DNA of 50,824 bases from assembly GCA_045656005.1 (NCBI GenBank), contig JAZOQG010000029.1, positions 1 to 50,824 on the forward strand, written 5' to 3'. The stretch's first letter is position 1. Every line of letters starts with the position of its first letter. Below are positions 22,691 through 30,557 of the stretch, one piece after another. The position numbers and the translations under genes were made by a program. The notes under the pieces are model-generated. The model was not told where the DNA came from and did not search any database. It worked only from the letters and a program-made list of their open reading frames with translations. This DNA is from JAZNQN01 sp045656005 (GTDB taxonomy: Bacteria; Bacillota; Clostridia; UMGS1883; UMGS1540).

Positions 22691-23608
22691 TTATTTCGCC
22701 GTAAGTGCAAGAATATCTTCCGCATCAAGATTTTTTTGAAGTGCAAGATTTATCCCCTGCGACAAAACAGAAGAAATTCTTTCTGAAAGTGCATCAATAT
22801 TTTGCGGACAAATCATATAAGACGGAGTTTTGAGATGAGAACTTAAAATTTCGTCTTTTTTTTTATTTTCGGCGTTAACTTCTTCCAAAGCATCACGAAC
22901 AAGTGTTACGGCGTCAACTACCATTGGAACGCCTATTGCATAGGTTTTTACCCCAAGTGTTTCTTCGTTTAAGGCTTTTCTGCTGTTTGCAACACCGCTT
23001 CCGGGAATTATCCCCGTGTCGCTTATTTGTATTGTAGTTCCAACTCTTTCTATCTTTCTTGCCGCAAGAGCATCAATAACGATTATCGCATCAGGTTTTG
23101 CTTTTTCTATAATGCCTTTTAAAATTTCAAGAGTTTCAATTCCTGTTATTCCCAAAACTCCGGGTGCTACTGCACAAACAGAGTAAAGAGAGTCGGAAAG
23201 GGCAGGCATTTCACTGAAAATGTGTCTTGTAACAAGCATTCTGGAAACTACTTTTGGTCCCACAGAGTCGGGTGTGATTTCACGATTTCCAAGCCCTGCA
23301 ACTAAAATGCTTTTACCTTTTGTATCGCCTAGAAGTTTTGAAAGCTCGTTTTTTAAAGCCTTGGAAATTTCGTCAAAGGCTGTGATGTCATTTTCTATTA
23401 AACCATCAGACTCAATGGTAATGTAAGTACCAATAGGTTTTGAAAGTGCTCTGCTGCCTTCTTCATTTTCAATAAAAACAGTTGTAGATGTGTATTTGTC
23501 ACACTTTGAAACCTCTGTCCGAACTCCGTCTATTTCTCCAAGTCCTGGGTTTTGTTCCCTGAACATTTCACCCGCTTCGATAGCTAAATCAGTTCTTATA
23601 CTAAACAA
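22691..23608 (-). CDS. gpr: Germination protease GPR
   Basis: A 305-residue aspartic-type endopeptidase that degrades small acid-soluble spore proteins at germination. The family start RTDLAIEAGEM is near the N-terminus and would follow the short propeptide. VAGLGNREITPDSVGPKVV (~90-110), IVIDALAARK and the C-terminal MICPQNIDAL are diagnostic. The start is taken as TTG at 23608, 5 nt after GAGGTGA; an in-frame GTG sits inside that ribosome-binding site and is unlikely. The site lies in the 3' arm of the mscL terminator. In Bacillus gpr is transcribed in the forespore by SigF and SigG. Confidence 0.92.
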   Translation of the reverse strand: MFSIRTDLAIEAGEMFREQNPGLGEIDGVRTEVSKCDKYTSTTVFIENEEGSRALSKPIGTYITIESDGLIENDITAFDEISKALKNELSKLLGDTKGKSILVAGLGNREITPDSVGPKVVSRMLVTRHIFSEMPALSDSLYSVCAVAPGVLGITGIETLEILKGIIEKAKPDAIIVIDALAARKIERVGTTIQISDTGIIPGSGVANSRKALNEETLGVKTYAIGVPMVVDAVTLVRDALEEVNAENKKKDEILSSHLKTPSYMICPQNIDALSERISSVLSQGINLALQKNLDAEDILALTAK

Positions 23609-23642
23609 AAAAATCACCTCAATATTATTTTGAGGTGATTTT
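23606..23642 (-). terminator. mscL terminator that contains the gpr ribosome-binding site
   Basis: On the minus strand a 12-bp stem AAAATCACCTCA/TGAGGTGATTTT (23631-23642 with 23610-23621) with a 9-nt loop is followed by a T run that enters the gpr TTG start. The GAGGTGA of the 3' arm is the gpr ribosome-binding site. Confidence 0.85.
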
Positions 23643-23656
23643 AAATTTAATATACA
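23626..23656 (-). promoter_or_regulatory. Candidate SigG/SigF-type promoter of gpr
   Basis: On the minus strand TGTATA (23651-23656), 18 bp, CAAAATA (23626-23632). The SigG consensus is near GHATR-N18-CATnHTA. The -10 box lies at the tip of the terminator hairpin, so a transcript would start in or next to the 3' arm. Confidence 0.4.
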
Positions 23657-23663
23657 AAAATGA

Positions 23664-24083
23664 TTATTCTACATCACTTGTACAATGGCAGCATTTTGTA
23701 GCCTTGATATTAATTTCGCTAAAGCAATATGGGCAGAATTTTGTAGTTGGTTCTTCTACTACCACTTCTTCTTTCTTCTTGATAAGCTTTATGGTTGAAA
23801 GCTTATTGAGTGCCTTCACGAGGCAGAAGATTACAAAAGCCATAATCACAAAGTTTATAACTGCTGTGATAAATGCACCATACTTAATTTCAACGCCGTT
23901 AAGTGTTACAATAAGTGAACTGAAATCTGCTTTGAACACAAGTCCCAGAAGAGGGGAGATAACGTCATTTACAAGTGAATCTGTTATTGTTTTGAAAGCA
24001 CCACCGATGATAACGCCGACTGCAAGGTCAATAACATTTCCCCGCATGGCAAAAGCCTTGAATTCTTCAATAAATTTTTTCAT
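23664..24083 (-). CDS. mscL: Large-conductance mechanosensitive channel MscL with C-terminal zinc ribbon
   Basis: A 139-residue channel subunit that opens under membrane tension in hypo-osmotic shock. The N-terminal amphipathic helix KKFIEEFKAFAMRGNVIDLAVGVIIGGAF and TM2 ITAVINFVIMAFVIFCLVKAL are typical. The C-terminus departs from E. coli MscL: after a Lys/Glu stretch comes CPYC...CCHC (~117-134), a small zinc ribbon seen in some clostridial MscLs. The ATG at 24083 has AGGAG 9 nt upstream. It follows pfkA by 16 bp and is probably in the same transcript. Confidence 0.93.
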   Translation of the reverse strand: MKKFIEEFKAFAMRGNVIDLAVGVIIGGAFKTITDSLVNDVISPLLGLVFKADFSSLIVTLNGVEIKYGAFITAVINFVIMAFVIFCLVKALNKLSTIKLIKKKEEVVVEEPTTKFCPYCFSEINIKATKCCHCTSDVE

Positions 24084-24099
24084 TGGTAAAACTCCTTTT

Positions 24100-25083
24100 T
24101 TAAATTGAAATTTCGTGTGATATATCATAAAGCTCGTTGTCAAAATCTTTTTTCATTTTGAGAGCTTCTTCAATATCATAATCAACAATTTTTTCTCCAT
24201 TCATTGCAACAACACGGTTGCCGATGCCCTGTGCAAGTAAATGAACTGCTGCAACTCCCATTTTGGTTGCCACAATTCTGTCTTTAGCAGTAGGTGAGCC
24301 GCCTCTCTGAACATAGCCAAGTACCGTGGTTTTTGTAACAACACCGGTTGCCTCTTCGATGTCCTTTGCCATCTGAGATATTCCGCCGGGGTAGTTAACA
24401 CCTTCCGCAACGAGCATAATAAAATGTTTTTTGCCTATGCCGCGTGTAAACTGCATTCTTTCAACAATATCCTTTTGAAAGTCAAGCTCATGTTCAGGAA
24501 CGAAAATTGCCATAGCACCTGTTGCAATACCTGCGTGAAGAGCAAGGTAACCGCAATGTCTGCCCATAACCTCAACAAGTGAACAACGGTTGTGTGAATG
24601 AGAAGTGTCTCTTATTTTGTCGACACTTTCGATTATAGTGTTTAGTGCTGTGTCAACGCCTATTGTGTAGTCGCTGCATCCGATGTCATTGTCAATAGTT
24701 GCAGGAACACCAACGCAGGGGATACCTGCAAGTGATAAATCCTTCGCACCGCGGAACGACCCGTCGCCGCCTATTACAACAATTCCGTCAAGCCCAAACT
24801 GCTTGCATGTTCTGACACCTCGCTCAATGCCTTCAGGTGTTTTAAATTCGTTGCAACGTGCGGAATAAAGTATAGTGCCGCCACGGTGAAGTATTTCGGA
24901 AACACTTCTAAGGTCCATCTTAAAAAGATCACCCATAATAAGTCCTTCATATCCTCGGTTAATCCCGAAAATTTCAAGCCCCTTTGCAATGGCACTTCTG
25001 CAAACTGCCCTTACTGCGGCATTCATTCCCGATGCGTCTCCGCCGCTTGTAAGCACACCAATTCTTTTAATTTTCTTTTCCAT
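24100..25083 (-). CDS. pfkA: ATP-dependent 6-phosphofructokinase
   Basis: A 327-residue glycolytic enzyme that phosphorylates fructose-6-P. The ATP/substrate motifs are clear: TSGGDASGMNAAVRA (~11-25), GGDGSFRGA (~100-108, with the Gly after GD typical of ATP use), TIDNDIGCSDYTIGVDTA with the catalytic Asp (~125-142), MGRHCGYLA and GYVQRGGSP. It is transcribed leftward from the promoter at 25116-25144 with mscL behind it. GGAGC lies 10 nt before the ATG. Confidence 0.96.
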   Translation of the reverse strand: MEKKIKRIGVLTSGGDASGMNAAVRAVCRSAIAKGLEIFGINRGYEGLIMGDLFKMDLRSVSEILHRGGTILYSARCNEFKTPEGIERGVRTCKQFGLDGIVVIGGDGSFRGAKDLSLAGIPCVGVPATIDNDIGCSDYTIGVDTALNTIIESVDKIRDTSHSHNRCSLVEVMGRHCGYLALHAGIATGAMAIFVPEHELDFQKDIVERMQFTRGIGKKHFIMLVAEGVNYPGGISQMAKDIEEATGVVTKTTVLGYVQRGGSPTAKDRIVATKMGVAAVHLLAQGIGNRVVAMNGEKIVDYDIEEALKMKKDFDNELYDISHEISI

Positions 25084-25115
25084 AATGTTTATTGCTCCTT
25101 TTTATATACTTTATT

Positions 25116-25144
25116 AATATACCACATTTAAAAGCAAAAATCAA
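25116..25144 (-). promoter_or_regulatory. SigA-type promoter of pfkA-mscL
   Basis: On the minus strand TTGATT (25139-25144), 17 bp, TATATT (25116-25121). Confidence 0.7.
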
Positions 25145-25219
25145 TTATTTTAAGAAGATATTTAAAATTTTGTCTGAAAGAGGTAAAAAGAAATATTTTC
25201 CGACATTTTGATTTAATTC

Positions 25220-25248
25220 TTGACAAATGTTAACAAAATGTGTATAAT
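25220..25248 (+). promoter_or_regulatory. Consensus SigA promoter of the NhaC-type gene
   Basis: TTGACA (25220-25225), 17 bp, TATAAT (25243-25248): perfect in both boxes and spacing. Confidence 0.88.
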
Positions 25249-25286
25249 TACTGTATATTTTATTAATTTAAGATAGGAGTGTATTT

Positions 25287-26798
25287 ATGTTTGAAACAGT
25301 AGGAACATTCTGGGCAATAGTTCCACCGATTATTGCCATTGCACTTGCTCTTTTGACTAAAGAGGTTTATGTATCTCTTTTTGTTGGCGTTTTGTCAGGG
25401 GCACTTCTTTACACAAAGTTTAACATTTTGGCATCATTTGAGCTTATAATTGAGCTTCTTGATGCAAAACTTGGCGATGCATGGAATTTAAATATTCTTA
25501 TTTTCCTTGTAATGCTTGGTATTTTGGTTGCTCTTATGAGTAAATCAGGTGCAACAGCGGCTTATGGAAAATGGGCTTCAAAAAGCATTAAATCAAAAAG
25601 CGGTGCCCTTTTAGCTACAAGTGCACTTGGTGTTTTGATTTTTGTTGATGACTATTTTAACTGCCTTACAGTTGGTACAGTTATGAGCCCTGTTACAGAC
25701 AGATTTAAAATTTCAAGAGAAAAGCTCTCCTACATAATAGATGCTACTGCAGCACCTGTTTGTATCATAGCACCTATTTCAAGCTGGGCGGCAGCAGTAA
25801 GCAGTTCTATTCCTGCTGAAAGCGGTGTTGACGGATTTTCTCTCTTCATCAAAGCAATTCCGTTTAACTTCTATGCTCTGGGAACAATTTTGATGATTAT
25901 TGTTATCACAGCTTTAAACATCGACTTTGGTCCTATGAAAAAAGCAGAAGAAAGTATTGTTGAGGTAAAAGAAACAGTTGAGGCTGAACAGACAGGAAAA
26001 GGTAAAGTTTTTGACCTTATTTTGCCAATCGTTTTACTTATAGTTCTTTGTGTTGGCTGCATGATGTACACAGGCGGATTCTTTAGCGGTGAGGGCGTTT
26101 CTATTGCACAGTCCTTTGCTGATTGTGATGCAGCTTACGGCTTGGCACTCGGCTCATTCCTTACAATTATTTTGACATTTATTCTTTACATACCAAGAAA
26201 AGTTGTTTCCTTCAAAGCTTTTGCTGAAAGCATTCCTGAAGGATTTAAAGCAATGGTTCCTGCAATACTTATTCTCACATTGGCATGGTGCCTCGGCGGT
26301 ATCTGCCGTGAGGAATATCTTAATGCGGGCGGATATGTAAGCTGGCTCGTAACTGCAAATAATATTCCGATGGGCATTTTGCCTGCAATTTTCTTTGCAG
26401 TATCTTTGGGTCTTGCGTTTGCAACCGGAACTTCATGGGGAACATTTGCAATTCTTTTGCCGATTGTTACAAGTGTATTCCAGGGTGCTGACGGTCTTGT
26501 AATTCAGAGTGAACTCTTTACAATGGCTGTTTCATCAGTACTTGCAGGTGCAGTTTGCGGTGACCATATTTCACCTATTTCTGATACAACAATTATGGCA
26601 TCAACCGGTGCACGTTGCGACCACATTAAGCATGTTTCAACACAGATTCCATACGCAATGTATGTTTCTGCAATGTGCCTTATAGGTTACCTTGTTGGTG
26701 GTCTTATAAATGTATGGGCAGGTCTTGTTGTTTCAATGGTGCTTATTGTGGCAGGTCTTGTTATTATCAAGTATAAAACGGCTGAAAAGCTCAGCTGA
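25287..26798 (+). CDS. NhaC-family Na+/H+ antiporter-like transporter
   Basis: A 503-residue polytopic membrane protein with about twelve helices. Family stretches are KEVYVSLFVGVLSGALL near the start, FVDDYFNCLTVGTVMSPVTDRF (~114-135, with conserved Asp pair), and FATGTSWGTFAILLPI and VCGDHISPISDTTIMASTGA near the C-terminus. These are typical of NhaC transporters for sodium-proton exchange; some relatives exchange organic acids or amino acids, so the substrate is not certain. It is a single-gene unit with a consensus promoter and a strong terminator. Confidence 0.88.
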   Translation: MFETVGTFWAIVPPIIAIALALLTKEVYVSLFVGVLSGALLYTKFNILASFELIIELLDAKLGDAWNLNILIFLVMLGILVALMSKSGATAAYGKWASKSIKSKSGALLATSALGVLIFVDDYFNCLTVGTVMSPVTDRFKISREKLSYIIDATAAPVCIIAPISSWAAAVSSSIPAESGVDGFSLFIKAIPFNFYALGTILMIIVITALNIDFGPMKKAEESIVEVKETVEAEQTGKGKVFDLILPIVLLIVLCVGCMMYTGGFFSGEGVSIAQSFADCDAAYGLALGSFLTIILTFILYIPRKVVSFKAFAESIPEGFKAMVPAILILTLAWCLGGICREEYLNAGGYVSWLVTANNIPMGILPAIFFAVSLGLAFATGTSWGTFAILLPIVTSVFQGADGLVIQSELFTMAVSSVLAGAVCGDHISPISDTTIMASTGARCDHIKHVSTQIPYAMYVSAMCLIGYLVGGLINVWAGLVVSMVLIVAGLVIIKYKTAEKLS

Positions 26799-26815
26799 TT
26801 TTATAAAAATGAGGG

Positions 26816-26852
26816 GCGTCTGCGTGGCTTTTAAACCGCGCAGGCGCTCTTT
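26816..26852 (+). terminator. GC-rich terminator after the NhaC-type gene
   Basis: A 12-bp stem GCGTCTGCGTGG/CCGCGCAGGCGC (two G-T pairs) with an 8-nt loop and then TCTTTTA. Confidence 0.88.
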
Positions 26853-26873
26853 TACTGTTTGGTGGTGATTGTT

Positions 26874-27155
26874 TTGAATAAAAAAGAATTAATAGAAAGA
26901 GTGAGCGAAGTTTCCAAAAGAACTCAGAAAGATACAAGACGTATGCTTGATGCATTTTTAAGTATTGTTTGTGAAACTTTGAAAATGGGAGAAAACGTTG
27001 AAATTGAATATTTCGGGGAGTTTTCCTGTAAAACACTTTCCGAGAGAAAAATTACATCGCTTTTGGGAGATGAAATAATTTTACCTTCGCAGAGAACTCC
27101 TGTTTTTAAATATAGCCGAGATATGCAACTTATTATCAAATATAATTTGGAATAA
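26874..27155 (+). CDS. HU/IHF-family DNA-binding protein
   Basis: A 93-residue protein with the HU layout: NKKELIERVSEVSKRTQKDTRRMLDAFLSIVCETLKMGENVEIEYFGEF and a short C-terminal arm region. It is divergent from housekeeping HU: the usual GFG(S/T)F is YFGEF, and the usual RxGRNPxTG arm becomes LPSQRTPVFKYS. DNA binding is likely, but the role may be specialised. It starts with TTG at 26874, 5 nt behind GGTGGTGAT. It sits directly upstream of two spore-germination genes. Confidence 0.8.
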   Translation: MNKKELIERVSEVSKRTQKDTRRMLDAFLSIVCETLKMGENVEIEYFGEFSCKTLSERKITSLLGDEIILPSQRTPVFKYSRDMQLIIKYNLE

Positions 27156-27206
27156 TTTAAAATGACGATAATATAATGTATTGAATACTATCCCCGGAGG
27201 TGAGAA

Positions 27207-27644
27207 ATGGCGTTTTCGGACTTGGAACTTTTGGCACGCACAATAAAATGTGAAGCGGGCGGGGAAGGTGAGACGGGGATGCAGGCTGTGGCAAGTGTAA
27301 TTATGAATAGGGTTAATATTACATATGGAGAATATGGAAGGCTAAATAAAGATATCCGTTCAATTTTATATCAGCCGTATCAGTTTGACTGCTTAAGGGA
27401 AACAATTAACGGTCAGTATAATCCCCAGAATATTTACAATATGCGTCCCGAACAAATTCACTACGATATTGCAAACTGGGCAATAGCAGGAAACAGACTG
27501 ACAAATCTTGGTTTTGCTCTTTGGTATTTTAATCCTTTCAGGCCTGAGTGTCAGCAGTTTTTTCCTTCGGAGGTCGGTCAGTTTGTAATAAGAATAGGGG
27601 ACCATTGCTTTTATAACCCGACGGAAGCATACGCAGAAACTTAA
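27207..27644 (+). CDS. CwlJ/SleB-type spore cortex-lytic hydrolase
   Basis: A 145-residue SleB-family (Hydrolase_2) protein without signal peptide or peptidoglycan-binding domain, the size and form of CwlJ. The catalytic region LARTIKCEAGGEGETGMQAVASVIMNRV (~9-36) has the conserved Glu, and DCLRETINGQY and FALWYFNPF follow. In Bacillus, CwlJ sits in the coat and degrades cortex when Ca-dipicolinate is released, and needs GerQ for placement. The next gene is GerQ-like, which supports the call. The ATG has CCGGAGGTGAG upstream. Confidence 0.87.
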   Translation: MAFSDLELLARTIKCEAGGEGETGMQAVASVIMNRVNITYGEYGRLNKDIRSILYQPYQFDCLRETINGQYNPQNIYNMRPEQIHYDIANWAIAGNRLTNLGFALWYFNPFRPECQQFFPSEVGQFVIRIGDHCFYNPTEAYAET

Positions 27645-27718
27645 ATTAAAAAACAAGCGATAAAAACGCATTTTTGCCCTTTGTGCGTTAAGGTGAAATT
27701 TTGGGCAAGGAGATTTTT

Positions 27719-28342
27719 ATGGCTCAGGAGAGAATTGACACAAGATATACTCCCACCGAGAGAAGAGGCGGATTGATGTATAATACATGCGCCATGGAAG
27801 GAGAAAGCGGAGAAAATAACATGGAGCATATGGGGAATATGAATAACATGAACAATATGAGTAATATGAACAATATGCCAGCGGGCGGTATGGGAGACAG
27901 AAATAATTCAGCCAATACGCAATGGGGAGAAGACGGAGGAATGAAAACCATAGGGTTTACATCTCCGCCTCCTATAAATTTTGATACAGAGGAAATGCGG
28001 GGTTCTATGCAGAATATCCTTTCAAAAAATGTTGGGGAATACGTTGTCATTGAGTTTCTGATTGGAACGAGCATGATAATGAGAAAACAGGGTATTTTGT
28101 ATTATGTTGGCACAAGTTATGTGACACTTTACGATAATAGCGAAAACAACTTTATTGTATGCGATATCTTTTCAATCAAGTTTGTATATTTCTATTTTCC
28201 AGGTGACAGACCCCCGTTTAACTTTAATGTTTTAAGAGAAGAGCATGGTTCAATGCAGAATGCTCCCTTAAATAATATCGGCAGCATGATGCCTTCGCAA
28301 ATGCATGAAAATCAAAGAAGACAACAAAATATGAGAAGATAA
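27719..28342 (+). CDS. GerQ-like spore coat protein
   Basis: A 207-residue protein in three parts: a charged N-terminus, a low-complexity Met/Asn-rich run (MEHMGNMNNMNNMSNM, ~37-60) with Gly stretches, and a folded domain (~100-165) NILSKNVGEYVVIEFLIG...GILYYVGTSYVTLYDNSENNFIVCDIFSIKFVYF, which matches the beta-rich GerQ core. GerQ places CwlJ in the coat and is cross-linked during maturation. The C-terminus is Gln/Asn/Met-rich. The ATG at 27719 follows AAGGAG. The ribosome-binding site is partly paired with an upstream TTTTTGCCC. It likely forms one unit with the CwlJ-like gene. Confidence 0.78.
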   Translation: MAQERIDTRYTPTERRGGLMYNTCAMEGESGENNMEHMGNMNNMNNMSNMNNMPAGGMGDRNNSANTQWGEDGGMKTIGFTSPPPINFDTEEMRGSMQNILSKNVGEYVVIEFLIGTSMIMRKQGILYYVGTSYVTLYDNSENNFIVCDIFSIKFVYFYFPGDRPPFNFNVLREEHGSMQNAPLNNIGSMMPSQMHENQRRQQNMRR

Positions 28343-29314
28343 TCAGTTTTGAAAATTGATATCCTGCCCCGATAAAAACGGATAGGATATCAATTTTTGT
28401 TCGTCAAGTTTTTCTTTGTTTATGTCGATGGCACAAATTCTGCAATTGTCATAGGTTTTATAATAAAAAATACCTTTTTCAGCGTTATAACAGTTAGAAT
28501 AAATTGTTTTTTCATATTTGTCGCCTACTTTTACAGTTCCGTTTGTTTGGTTTACTGAAGAAAGGATATGAAAAAACTGACTTACACTCCCTGCTTCAGT
28601 CATGTCACAAACACTATTGAGCTTTGTAAATGCAGCTCTTACAAAACGGGAAGGTGATGACAAATCTCCTGGAAGGGAGTACGCACCAAGACCGCGACTG
28701 CAAGGGTAAATTGAAACTTTGTCTGAAAATCTATTTGAAGGCTCATCTTTTGTAAGATTTAAAAAATTGGAAAGGTAAAAAAGCTGCATATCAAATGGCG
28801 GATTGTTTGTAAGGACACCGGGTTCGTTTCTATAAATATTGACACCTGATTTTGTGGGTTCTATTGTTATGCACTCTCCTTTGTCTGCAATTATCCAATG
28901 CAGGGGTGATAGAGGGAGTGTTTCATCAAAAGGAATGTCAACAATATTTATGCGGCTTAAAAGTTTTCTTGCATCTGAAACTGACTGACATTTTGAAAGA
29001 ATGTATGGTATAAATTCAAAAGGTGCAATATTGTCACAACCTTCGCAGTATGGCTTATAAAATGCATTTTCTAGAAAATTTAGTCCTGCAATACATAGTC
29101 CTTTTTCGTTTATCCCGTCAAAATAAAGTGGGTAATTATCTTTTATAACAGCAGTACCGATTATGGCATAGTGCCATGAAATATCTGCAGTCTTTTTAAA
29201 TCTAACGGGGTACTTGCGAGGGGTTATAACGATTTCCTCTCCAAATGAATGTTCCCAGTCAAGATTTCGCCCAAAATAAAAATTAGATGTTTTGTAAGTA
29301 ATAGCAGTGCACAT
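28343..29314 (-). CDS. Choloylglycine hydrolase (bile salt hydrolase)
   Basis: A 323-residue N-terminal nucleophile hydrolase that cleaves the amide bond of glycine- or taurine-conjugated bile acids in the cytoplasm. Removal of Met exposes Cys2 (MCTAITY). R16 and D19 (GRNLDWE), N79 (GLNF), N170 (GVLTNN) and R223 (SRFVRAAF) match the family catalytic set. FFHILSSVNQTNGT and the C-terminal GIFYYKTYDN are also very close to clostridial bile salt hydrolase. Penicillin V acylase is the main alternative in the family. The ATG at 29314 is fixed by GAGGTGA and by the required Met-Cys. Its 3' end abuts gerQ. Confidence 0.9.
   Translation of the reverse strand: MCTAITYKTSNFYFGRNLDWEHSFGEEIVITPRKYPVRFKKTADISWHYAIIGTAVIKDNYPLYFDGINEKGLCIAGLNFLENAFYKPYCEGCDNIAPFEFIPYILSKCQSVSDARKLLSRINIVDIPFDETLPLSPLHWIIADKGECITIEPTKSGVNIYRNEPGVLTNNPPFDMQLFYLSNFLNLTKDEPSNRFSDKVSIYPCSRGLGAYSLPGDLSSPSRFVRAAFTKLNSVCDMTEAGSVSQFFHILSSVNQTNGTVKVGDKYEKTIYSNCYNAEKGIFYYKTYDNCRICAIDINKEKLDEQKLISYPFLSGQDINFQN
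28351..28398. terminator. Inverted repeat after gerQ, inside the 3' end of the bile salt hydrolase gene
   Basis: GAAAATTGATATCCT (28351-28365) and AGGATATCAATTTTT (28384-28398) pair over ~14 bp with an 18-nt loop. It can end gerQ transcription although it encodes the last residues of the opposite gene. Confidence 0.65.
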
Positions 29315-29383
29315 TCTCTTCACCTCGCTATTATTTTGTACGCAATTTAAGGAATATATTATAAAGTTACATACATTTCTCGG

Positions 29384-29412
29384 TTGCAAAATTTTGGTTG
29401 TTGTGATACAAT
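29384..29412 (+). promoter_or_regulatory. SigA-type promoter of the glycosylase-cyclase-ybaK operon
   Basis: TTGCAA (29384-29389), 17 bp, TACAAT (29407-29412). Confidence 0.72.
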
Positions 29413-29443
29413 AAACACATACTACAGTGTTGAGGTGATGAAA

Positions 29444-29923
29444 ATGATAAATCATCCGTTTCCGCCTTTATATGATAAAAACTCCAAAGTTTTGATTTTG
29501 GGAAGTTTCCCGTCAGTAAAATCGCGTGAGCAAAAGTTTTTCTATGGGCATCCTCAAAATCGTTTCTGGAGGGTGATTTCCTCAGTATTTGAATGTAGTG
29601 AACCTGAAACTGTTGAAGAAAAAAAGAAACTCTTGTTTGAAAACGGCATAGCGCTTTGGGATGTTATTGCTTCGTGCGACATTGTGGGAAGCTCGGATAG
29701 CTCTATTAAAAATGTAAAAGTAAACGACCTTTCAAAAATTTTGAAGGAAGCGGATATCAGGCAGATTTTTGTAAATGGAAAAACTGCAGAGAAATTCTTT
29801 AAAAAGTATTTGAAAGCTCAAATAAACAGGGATGCGACATGTCTGCCGTCTACATCACCTGCAAATGCCGCGTGGTCTTTGGATGAACTGATTAAAAAAT
29901 GGTCGGTGCTTAAAAGCGTTTGA
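29444..29923 (+). CDS. DNA-deoxyinosine (hypoxanthine) glycosylase, uracil-DNA glycosylase superfamily
   Basis: A 159-residue protein of the UDG superfamily. LILGSFPSVKSREQKFFYGHPQNRFWRVI (~18-46) is the signature of the deoxyinosine-specific branch: the G-S-F-P-S loop replaces the usual water-activating motif, and the NRFW segment matches the MUG/family-6 pattern. The second motif, PSTSPANAAWS (~137-147), sits where UDGs carry their intercalation loop. It starts hypoxanthine repair of deaminated adenine. The ATG at 29444 is 6 nt behind GAGGTG; an ATG two codons upstream lies too close. It is the first gene of a three-gene unit. Confidence 0.87.
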   Translation: MINHPFPPLYDKNSKVLILGSFPSVKSREQKFFYGHPQNRFWRVISSVFECSEPETVEEKKKLLFENGIALWDVIASCDIVGSSDSSIKNVKVNDLSKILKEADIRQIFVNGKTAEKFFKKYLKAQINRDATCLPSTSPANAAWSLDELIKKWSVLKSV

Positions 29924-29947
29924 CACAAGGAAAAGGAGGAAACATTT

Positions 29948-30535
29948 GTGAAAATAATTGACATATCACAAGAAGTTTTATCATGCAATGTTTATCACGA
30001 TGACCCATCTCCGAAGGCAGAAAAACTTAATAGTATGGATGAGGGAGATATTTATAATCTGTCTTGTTTTTCAATGTGTGCACACAATGGGACACATATT
30101 GATGCACCGTCTCATTTTATAAAAGACGGGAAAAGTATAGACATGCTCTCCTGCGACAGTTTTATTGGATATTGTTATGTTTTTGAGCATGACGGTGATA
30201 TGACAGCCTGCGATGCTATTGTTGCTCTTAAAAAGTCAAGGGAAAAAGATGCAGGCGAAAGGATTTTGATTAAGGGGAACGTAACTGTTACCGAAGAAGC
30301 CGCAGAAGTGTTTGCAAAAGCAGGACTTAAGCTCATTGGAAATGAAGGGCAGAGTGTGGGACCGCAAGATGCACCCATGAAAGTGCACCAAATACTGCTT
30401 GGCGCTGAAACTGTTTTGCTTGAGGGAATAGTGCTGGAAAATGTTTTGGAAGGAAAGTATTTTTTGAGTGCCATGCCTCTTAATATAAAAGGGTTTGAAG
30501 GGGCACCTTGTCGTGCATATCTTATCGAAGTGTAA
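29948..30535 (+). CDS. Cyclase-family metal hydrolase (kynurenine formamidase-like)
   Basis: A 195-residue protein of the cyclase superfamily. The metal site is HNGTHIDAPSHF (~46-57, H-x-G-T-H-x-D-x-P-x-H), with LIGNEGQSVGPQDAP further on where the family keeps its catalytic residues. Relatives hydrolyse N-formylkynurenine, isatin or other cyclic or formylated amides; the substrate here is unknown. It starts with GTG at 29948 behind AAGGAGG and lies 24 bp after the glycosylase gene. Confidence 0.85.
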   Translation: MKIIDISQEVLSCNVYHDDPSPKAEKLNSMDEGDIYNLSCFSMCAHNGTHIDAPSHFIKDGKSIDMLSCDSFIGYCYVFEHDGDMTACDAIVALKKSREKDAGERILIKGNVTVTEEAAEVFAKAGLKLIGNEGQSVGPQDAPMKVHQILLGAETVLLEGIVLENVLEGKYFLSAMPLNIKGFEGAPCRAYLIEV

Positions 30536-30557
30536 TTAATAACTGGAGGAATTATAA

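Noticed and set aside
23635..24108. A 157-codon plus-strand frame opposite mscL
   Set aside because: It is antisense to a clear MscL gene, with no ribosome-binding site.
29315..29383. A promoter for the bile salt hydrolase on the minus strand
   Set aside because: A TATAAT-like box exists, but the nearest TTGCAA is 20 bp away, too far to list with confidence.
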